Positions 57,322 to 64,000 of a stretch of 64,000 nt of DNA are shown here, in pieces. Origin of the DNA: Lathyrus oleraceus (Eukaryota; Streptophyta; Magnoliopsida; Fabales; Fabaceae); contig NC_066579.1 in assembly GCF_024323335.1 (NCBI RefSeq), positions 253,077,575 to 253,141,574 of the forward strand. The letters are read 5' to 3'. The position numbers were made by a program, and so were the translations under genes. Every line of letters begins with the position of its first letter. Positions within the stretch are counted from its first letter, which is position 1. The notes below the pieces were generated by a model. It saw only the letters and a list, made by a program, of their open reading frames with translations, had not been told where the DNA came from and made no database searches.

Positions 57322-58246
57322 AAATAGATGTAATTAGTTTACTTTCAGAATATAAAATTGTTTTTCTTGGGATTATAATGAAATTCTAGGTTTTAGCAGA
57401 GATTTGGTGGAACTCAATATGTCGATAAATCCTGGAAAGAAGTCGATCAAGAAATTGCTAAGACGGTTTGCACCAGATGTTATGTCAAAAATAAAAGAGG
57501 TGATCGAAAGACTCCTGAAAAGAAAGTTCATAAGGACATCAAGGTATGTCAAATGACTTGCAAACATTATTCTAATAATCAAGAAAAATGGAACATTGAG
57601 GGTTTGCATAGATTTCAGAGATCTAAATGTTGCAACCTTAAAGGACGAATACCCAATGTCATTCACATAAATGTTGGTCGACTCAGCAGAAGGTTTAGAA
57701 TATCTTAGTATGCTTTATGGTTTCTCTGGTTATAACCAAATATTTATTCCAAACGAAGATATGCCAAATATGAAATTTCGATTTCCGAGAGCCTTAGACA
57801 CCTATGAATGGGTGGTGATTCCATTTGGCTTAAAGAATGTTGGGGCAACATAACAATGGGTAATGAATTCGATTTTCCATGACTATATCGAAACTTTTAT
57901 GCAAATATACATTGATGATATAGTCATTAAGTCCGTATCGGGAAGTGGTCATCTTGACCACCTTCGACAATCATCCGAAAGAATGAGAAAATATGGGCTG
58001 AAAATGAACCCTCTTAAGTGTGCTTTTTCTATACAGGCTGGAGCTTTCCTTGGTCTCGTTGTCCGTAAGAAGGGCATAAAGACAAATCAAAATAAAACTA
58101 AATCCACCATGGAGGAAAGACCTCATTCGACCAAGAAAGAGCTTCAATCTTTATTGGGGAAGCTCAACTTTTTAAGGAGGTTTATTTCGAACCTAAGTGG
58201 AGAGACTCAAGAATTCTCGTTGTTACTTCACCTGAAAAAGCAGTAA
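57322..58246 (+). pseudogene. Tat-type gypsy reverse transcriptase, decayed (element G)
   Basis: Translation in pieces gives SRDLVELNMSINPGKKSIKK, RRFAPDVMSKIKEVIERLLK, IKKNGTLRVCIDFRDLN, KDEYPMS, EWVVIPFGLKN, catalytic YIDDIVIKS (~57908), KYGLKMNPLKCAFSIQAGAF and ELQSLLGKLNFLRRFISNLS. Stops occur near 57557, 57668 and 57851 and after KKQ at 58246. The sequence is that of Tat-group gypsy pol, distinct from the Ogre copies by its full RT region, which those lack in this window. X begins directly to its left, so X seems inserted at the RT's upstream edge. Confidence 0.85.
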
Positions 58247-58725
58247 TTCGAATGGCAACACATCAAAAAGTGTTCGATTAAATAAAGGAGTACCTGATGC
58301 ACCCTCTGATATTGTCTCCTCATGTTAGGAATAAGTGCATGAGATTGTATATTTCTGCCTCAGACTCGACCATAGGAAGCATGTTAGCATAAAAGGATGA
58401 TAATAGCGTCGAAAAGGTAATTTATTACCTCAATCGAGTCTTGAATGGCGCATAAATTAGGTATAGTCTAATAGAAAAGACATGACTTTTTTTGTATTTC
58501 TCCTGTATGAAGTTAAATCATTGTATAAAACCTGTTGATGTTTAAGTCTCTTCACATTTTGATATCATTAAGAGTATGTTATCTAAGCCAATTTCGTATA
58601 GTCGAATTAGAAAATGGGCTCTTGCATTGACTGAATATTCCCTGACGTATATGCCTTTAAAGGTGATGAATGGGCAGGTGGTCACCAAATTCATCGTAGA
58701 TCATGCGATAGCCGAGACACCTTAA
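58247..58725 (+). pseudogene. RNase H domain of element G, decayed
   Basis: Recognisable text in shifting frames: LYISASDSTIGSMLA, NRVLNGA, RYSLIEKT, YFSCMKLNHCIKPVDV, SHFDIIKSMLSKPISYSRIR, KWALALTEYSLTYMPLKVMN and FIVDHAIAETP. At least six stops. It corresponds to the ordinary gypsy RNase H and the connection segment that follows RT. Confidence 0.75.
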
Positions 58726-59140
58726 AATTATTTGGAATTGGAACCTTGGAAATTATACTTCGATGGTTCTAGTCATAAAAATGGGCATGGTATTGGAATC
58801 TTAGTAATTTTACCGCTTAAATACAAAATTGACAGCTCTTGCTCGAATAATGAGGCCGAATACGAGGCTTTGATAGATGGCCTTGAAATTTTGTTGGATT
58901 TGGGGCAAGAAGGGTCAAAGTCAGAAGAGACTCTGAGTTGGTTATTAAGAAAATAACAAAAGAGCACACGTGTATTAAGGAGAATTTGATAATGTACTTT
59001 GTTATAGTGAACCGACTTATTAAGCATTTTGATTATGTTGACATTCAACATGTTCCTCGACTTGAAAATCAAGAGGCAAATGATCTGGATCAAATTGCCT
59101 TAGGATACAAAGTATCGAAAGGGAAGTTAGAATAATTAAT
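58726..59140 (+). pseudogene. Second (archaeal-type) RNase H of element G
   Basis: WKLYFDGSSHKNGHGIGI, then CSNNEAEYEALIDGLEI in frame 58732-58956, continuing after a frameshift at ~58910 as KENLIMYFVIVNRLIKHFDY, VDIQHVPRLENQEANDLDQI in 58938-59135. A second RNase H with the D...E...D pattern (YFDGS, NNEAEYEAL, NQEANDL) downstream of the first is the signature of the plant Tat lineage, known as aRNH. Its role is thought to be extra RNA removal during reverse transcription. It is broken here by a frameshift. Confidence 0.8.
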
Positions 59141-59392
59141 TGAAGTCCGAGGAAGAGAAAATCGGCGAGGTTATCTCCGTCGAATTTGTTAATGACGAAA
59201 TTGGGATATGTTGAACCTGAGAAATTTGAGATTTTTTCCATTGACGATTTGACAGATACTAATTGGCGAAAGCCAATAGTAGAATATCTAGAAAATACAA
59301 TGGGGTCGATCGATCGCAAAGTCAAATATATGTCTTTAAGCAATGTTATCATAGGCAATTAATTGTTGAAGAAGACACTTGAAGGTTGTTAG
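59141..59392 (+). pseudogene. Region between RNase H and integrase of element G
   Basis: Text with EPEKFEIFSIDDLTDTNWRK, PIVEYLENTMGSIDRKVKYM is the usual Tat pre-integrase segment. It stops where the LTR of element F begins at 59393. The integrase of G should lie to the right of F, outside the window. Confidence 0.65.
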
Positions 59393-60270
59393 TGTAAGCC
59401 CTAGAGGCCAATACTTTTGGTACTTGTATCGAATTATTTATTAATAATAAAAGACTTTTTCTTTATTTTGTTTGTCTAATAAAGTCCCTAAAATAGATAG
59501 TCCATTTAATGTATCAAGTGTGACTTAATCATGAGATCACATTAAACATAAGGACACTATTCTTAAAGTATCCATAGTCGAGCTTTTTTGTGAAGTGGGA
59601 TAACATTAAAGCATTAAGACTATTATGTATATAGACTGATGATCACATCTCATGGATCATGGATAAGGAGTTACCAAGTCTTAAACATAAGTATGAATAT
59701 TAAGAGTAATATTTATACTGGATTGACCCGCTATGAGAATACTATATAGAATGTTATACAAAGTGTCACAAGTTATTCTCATGGTGATAATGGTGTATAC
59801 CACCCTTCGACTTGAAACCACTATGGACCCTAGATGTAGAGTCGAGTGCCTTATTGTTGATCAAACATTGTCCGTAACTGGATGACCATAAAGATAGTTG
59901 ATGGGTACTCCGCGAAGCATGCTAAGGGACATGAGTGACCTAGATAGAATTTGCCCATCCTGCGTAACAGGATATATGTTTATGGGCCCAATATTTAACT
60001 GGACAAGGATGACACGGTCTATGCCTTGTGTTCAATATAGATATAAGGGCAAAAGGGTAATTGTACACATAATTATTATCACAAAAGGATTTGTCAGATC
60101 ACATGACATTTTCATGTCTTAGGTAGCAGTGATGTGTTGCTAGATACCGCTCACTGTTTATTATGTTAAATATGTGATTTAATATAATTTCCAATACCAC
60201 GAGAACCTACAGGGTCACACACAAAAGGACGGATTTATGAGAGATAGAGTAACTAAAGAATATCATAATG

Positions 60271-60405
60271 TACGGTGCACTTAAGTGAATTATAGAACAT
60301 TGTAAGGTACGGTGTACTTAAGTAGAATACGAAATATGGTAAGGTACCATGCACTTAAGTGATTTTGGCATATTATAAGATATGGGCCACATACACTTGA
60401 GTGGG
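60271..60405 (+). repeat. 37-bp tandem repeats in element F LTR
   Basis: Units built on 'tacggtgcacttaagtgaat' begin at ~60271, 60309 and 60345, with a decayed fourth at ~60381. They lie about 40-165 bases upstream of the TATA box, so they may be enhancer repeats. Confidence 0.8.
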
Positions 60406-60436
60406 ATTTTTAGCTTGCAGCCCACACAAGTGGTTT

Positions 60437-60445
60437 TATAAATAG
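60437..60445 (+). promoter_or_regulatory. TATA box of element F LTR
   Basis: TATAAATAG, about 45 bases before the CT repeat. Confidence 0.65.
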
Positions 60446-60491
60446 AACCCTTGTGTAGAAGCATTTGTGTAGTTGCAATTTTGTTTCTTTG

Positions 60492-60511
60492 TCTCTCTCT
60501 CTCTCTCTCTC
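60492..60511 (+). repeat. (TC)n microsatellite in element F LTR
   Basis: Ten TC units just downstream of the TATA box, so probably in the start of the transcript. Confidence 0.9.
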
Positions 60512-60743
60512 ACTCAAAGCCTTCATTCGTAGCAGCTAGCACTGAGATTGAAGGAATCCGTTCGTGTGGACTGAGTAGAGGCGTTGTCATCGTTCAACGT
60601 TCGTGATCGCTCTGTAGATCTGCATCAAAGGTTACAATCGCTACAAGAGGTAACGATTCTATCACTGATCATGCCCATTCGTAAGGATCACTAAAGGAGA
60701 AATTTTAAATTCCGCTGTATTTTGGATCGCTCTTCTCCTTCAG

Positions 60744-60756
60744 TGGTATTAGAGCC
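60744..60756 (+). promoter_or_regulatory. Primer binding site of element F (tRNA-iMet type)
   Basis: TGGTATTAGAGCC, differing from the standard TGGTATCAGAGC at one base within the first 12. Confidence 0.88.
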
Positions 60757-62338
60757 ACTTACAAAACCATGCATCTGATAGCTGTTTATTTTCTGTATTT
60801 TTTGTATTAATACGATTAAAAGACAAAATGAATCAAAGAATAAATGAGTAATTAAATTTGGCATCATGTGTGTACGATTTGGATGATTGATGTTGACTAT
60901 GCTTCGAAATCTGACAATAGTATGGTGAAGCAGTGATACATCGATCGTCCATAGGTTATGCAATTGAGATTGATCAAGTTATATATATGATATAAGTAAT
61001 CCTGATGCAAAATACTGTATATATGATATATTATTTCTGTTTCGTTCATTCAAACACTTAATGGTTATTTTCCTTTGAGCGATCAATGGTCGTTTGCTTC
61101 TTGATCCGACATTAGTATGGTGAAGCAATGACGTGTTGATCAATCATACTGAATCAACAATCGAGGTGTGTTTGGCGGTCTAAAATTGGTGCATTAGGGT
61201 TAATGACGGCACAACGGTTGTGTTGTCAAAGAGTTATGCGATTAGGGTTGTGACTGCGCAAGAGTTGTGCTTTAAAGTATCAAGTGTTGATGCGAAAAAC
61301 GACGTCGATTTCAAATGAATTGTTCATTAAAAAAATTTGCTAGGGGCGCTACCCCTTGACCCCCATCCGCTGATTGGTTAGCGGAACCCCCGTCCCGTAG
61401 CGGACCCCCGGCTAACTCTGCGTAGTGTGATCAGTCGCCAAAATTTAATTTGGTTTTAATTAACTAAAAGAATTAAAATTAATAATAATAATGTGTTTAT
61501 TATTATTGTCTTGTGGTGATCGGTTATGGCCTTAGTTCTCATATCACTCCCTCGTATGTAAAACGAGTTTCTTTTATGTAATGTAATGTTATGAAGAAAG
61601 AGAAGAATTCAATATCAAAGGAGGACAACCTTGAAGATCTTTCTTGGCGAAGCTTAGATCGTTATTAGGTTAGCTTAGGTTGTCTCATTGGCTTGGGAAA
61701 ACAATTGCGCTAGGGGCCATAACTGTTTCATTATGTATGTTGATGCATGTGAATGTATATTGATGCATGTGAGAGACGATTTATATGATAAATAAGCCGG
61801 TGAGATCAGAATAATTGCAAATTCCCTCAAATTAAATATTAAGTTTCTGTTTTCCAAGTTTTAGCACTCATCAAGACTAGTATCGGATAATGTAGGTTTC
61901 GCCTAGGCGAGATGCATGTTCTATATTAGTAAGGTGTGATGGGATAATTGTAATATCCAATAGCTAAAACAATGGGTCAAACTTAACTAAACAAATTATA
62001 ATAAGATTATATATGTTTAGAAGCAAGAGTTGGAAATGATCCATGTGATGGATTGGAATAAGGAGTTATTCACCCAACTAAAATATTCGAGAGTTGTATT
62101 AGATACAATTGGAAGGAGTTCTTACATAAATAACCTAGTTTTGTGTAATCCACCTACGCGGACTTAAAACAAAGTGAAATGTGGATCTCGACCCACTAGA
62201 AAATCTTCCAACGGGATTTTCCGAATCAAATGGTGAGGGTCATTTGTTTTGAGTAAAATAGTGGGAGCATATTTAATTAAAGGCCTAATTAAATATGTTA
62301 TTGATACTTATATTTTCATTATTTTCATGTAGATTACC
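60757..62338 (+). other. Leader of element F
   Basis: About 1.6 kb, no gene. It has a GC-rich block at 61340-61430 in an otherwise AT-rich stretch, with self-complementary parts around 'ccgctgattggttagcgg' and repeated 'cccccg'. It also has two related passages with 'tagtatggtgaagca' (60918 and 61114). It may fold as a packaging or dimerisation structure. Confidence 0.6.
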
Positions 62339-63232
62339 ATGACAACAAACACCTCTAACAACATTTTACGATCAATCCTTGACAAGGAAAATATGTCTGG
62401 GACAAATTTTCTGGATTGGCACCGAAATCTGAGGATTGTCCTCAAACATGATAGAAAGCTGTATGTCTTGGAGAAACCTGTTCTTGAAGAGGAGCCTCCT
62501 AGTTCTGCACCTAAGGCAAAAATAAATGCTTATAAGAAGCATGTCTATGATGCCAATGAAACTGCTTGTCTCATGCTAGCTACCATGAACTCAGAGTTGC
62601 AAAAGCAACATGAGAACATGGCAGTGCTCGATATGATCGAACACCTGAAGATGCTCTATCAAGAGCGAGCAAGGCATGAAAGGTTTGAAGTTTCAAAAGC
62701 CCTTTTTCAAGGCAAGTTAGCTGAGGGAGCCCCTGTAGGTCCCCATGTGCTCAAGATGATTGGGTATGTGTAAAACCTTGAGAGGTTGGGTTTTCCCCTC
62801 GGAAAGGAACTTGCAACTGATTTGATCTTGCAATCGTTGCCAGATAGATTCAGTCAATTTGTCCTAAATTTCAATATGAATGATATGGACAAATCTCTTC
62901 CTGAACTGCTAGCCATGTTAAGAACCGCTGAGCAGAATCTGAAGTCAAAAGGGAAGTCCATTCTGATGATCGGAAATGGAAAGAGACAGAACAAAAGACC
63001 CACCAAGCAGGGTGATAAAGGGAAAGGCAAGGAAGTTGCCAAACCCAAACCCATTGTTGCTGCTTTGAAGCCTAGTGGAGGCATAACAAAGGAAGACACC
63101 TACTTCCATTGCGGTAAGACCGGACACTGGAAGAGAAACTGTCCAAAGTACCTGGAAGATAAGAAGAATGGAGTAGAGACTTCAACTTCAGGTATTTTTG
63201 TTATTGAAATTAATTTATCTACTTCTGCATCA
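62339..63232 (+). pseudogene. gag of element F, broken by one stop
   Basis: Starts at ATG 62339 (MTTNTSNNILRSILDKENMS) and runs to a TAA at 62771, which falls between HVLKMIGYV and NLERLGFPLGKELA. The frame then continues open through LILQSLPDRFSQFVLNFNMN, a lysine-rich linker and the zinc knuckle region. There the first cysteine is a tyrosine (Y-F-H-C-GKTGHWKRNC, codon at 63101-63103), so the CCHC finger is incomplete. The family's usual finger is C-F-H-C-G-K-T-G-H. Both changes point to a dead copy. Confidence 0.86.
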
Positions 63233-63754
63233 TGGGCATTAGATATTGGATGGGGTTCTCACATTTGTACCAATGTGCAGGGGCTAAAAAGAAGTAGAGA
63301 TTTGGCAAAAGGTGAAGTTGACCTACGAGTTGGCAATGGAGCAAAGGTTGCTGCTTTAGCCGTAGGAACTTATGTATTAACTTTACCTAGTGGTTTAATA
63401 ATTCAGTTAGAGAACTGTTATTATGTATCTGCAATTAGCAGGAATATTATTTCCGTTTCTTGTTTGGACAAGTTTGGTTTTTCATTTATAATAAAGAACA
63501 ATTGTTGCTTAATTTATTTGAATGATATATTCTATGCTACTGCACAAATGAACAATGGAATATATGTCCTTGATCTTGAAATGCCTATTTATAACATTAA
63601 TACTAAAAGGATGAAACCTAATGAGTTAAATCTAACTTACCTTTGGCATTGTCGATTAGGCCACATAAATGAGAATCGCATTTCCAAACTCCATAAAGAT
63701 GGACTCTCGGACTCTTTTGATATGAATCATATGAGACATGCAGATCTTGTTTAA
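63233..63754 (+). pseudogene. Protease and GAG-pre-integrase of element F, broken
   Basis: Same frame as the end of gag. The protease motif reads WALDIGWGSHIC (63233-63268), where active family members have D-T/S-G, so the catalytic triad is altered (63242-63250). Then NCYYVSAISRNIISVSCLDK and LWHCRLGHINENRISKLHKD, the pre-integrase zinc-binding part. A frameshift near 63740 leads to a stop at 63752. Not functional. Confidence 0.82.
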
Positions 63755-64000
63755 TTGGAAAGATGAAAAAGTCTCCATTCACAGGAAAAAGTGAAAGAGC
63801 TAATGATCTTTTGGCCCTCATACATATTGATGTATGTGGACCACTGAACATACCAGCCAAAGGAGGTTTTCAGTACTTCATCACATTTACTGATGATTTC
63901 AGTAGATATGGTGATGTGTATTTAATGAAACACAAATCAGAGTCCTTTGAAAAGTTCAAGGAATTCAAGAATGAAGTACAAAACCAACTAGGTAAGAATA
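63755..64000 (+). pseudogene. Integrase core of element F, partial at window edge
   Basis: After the frameshift the frame reads KMKKSPFTGKSERANDLLAL, then IHIDVCGP with the first catalytic Asp, then FITFTDDFSRYG and MKHKSESFEKFKEFKNEVQN to the window end. The second Asp and the Glu lie outside. Confidence 0.78.

Larger units (their letters stand above)
59393..60742 (+). repeat. 5' LTR of element F (1350 bp)
   Basis: From TGTAAGCCCTAGAGGCC to TCTTCTCCTTCA, directly followed by the PBS. It holds three to four tandem repeats of about 37 bases (60271-60405), a TATA box and a CT repeat. The 60-74-codon ORFs here are chance. Confidence 0.88.
59393..64000 (+). mobile_element. Element F: Ty1/copia element, Angela/Tork-like (3' part outside window)
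   Basis: 5' LTR 59393-60742, PBS, 1.6 kb leader, gag, protease and the start of integrase, running off the right edge. It lies within element G. Left target bases GTTAG (59388-59392) should recur right of its 3' LTR, outside the window. The Gag text (NMSGTNFLDWHRNLRIVLKH) resembles the Angela/BARE and Tork group; the exact lineage needs the missing RT. Confidence 0.85.

Noticed and set aside
59898..60122. 74-codon + ORF
   Set aside because: It is inside the LTR of element F, which explains the sequence.

Overview
The window is a block of nested LTR retrotransposons from a plant nuclear genome. No host gene, rRNA, tRNA, CRISPR array or prokaryotic signal was found. The element mix (Ty3/gypsy Ogre-type elements with about 4.7 kb LTRs, an extra ORF upstream of gag and a repeat-rich 3' UTR, plus SIRE/Maximus-type Ty1/copia) is typical of large legume genomes. 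I infer a Fabeae legume (pea, vetch, faba bean, lentil or relative) from family knowledge, not from a host marker.

Layout, left to right. H (+, <1-8777): an Ogre-like deletion derivative. It keeps leader, splice-like signals, integrase C-terminus, a 5.9 kb repeat-rich 3' UTR, PPT and a short 1.1 kb 3' LTR, but has lost ORF1, Gag, protease and RT-RH-integrase core. It abuts the protease gene of Ogre A (-, 8778-19072: pro, gag, ORF1, leader, PBS, 4.7 kb 5' LTR). A's intact LTR terminus abuts the truncated protease of Ogre B (-, 19073-25162: pro, gag, ORF1, leader, PBS, LTR stump). B's LTR stump is fused to Ogre C (-, 25163-54321). C carries two copia insertions. D (+, 26755-34580, SIRE-type, TSD ATGCT) sits in C's gag-pro. 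E (-, 40486-51284, SIRE-type composite with three LTR copies, one pair of TSDs GAACC) sits in C's LTR. C's LTR terminus abuts a Tat-type gypsy LTR end, X (+, 54322-57321). X abuts a decayed Tat pol with RT, RNase H and a second RNase H (G, +, 57322-59392). G is interrupted by copia F (+, 59393->64000, Angela/Tork-like), which runs off the window.

The order of events can be read from nesting: G is oldest, then X, then C, then the insertions in C, with A in B and H in A. Nearly all ORFs carry stops or frameshifts. E is the youngest and least damaged by eye: its two complete LTRs differ at roughly 1% of positions, against about 3% for D.

Functionally these are parasitic elements. LTRs supply promoter and polyadenylation signals, PBS/PPT prime reverse transcription, and gag/pro/int/RT/RH supply particles and integration. 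H could only have moved using proteins supplied in trans. The most interesting points are H, the recombinant structure of E, the 240/287-bp tandem array and hairpin triplet in H's 3' UTR, and conserved intron-like signals around gag-pro.
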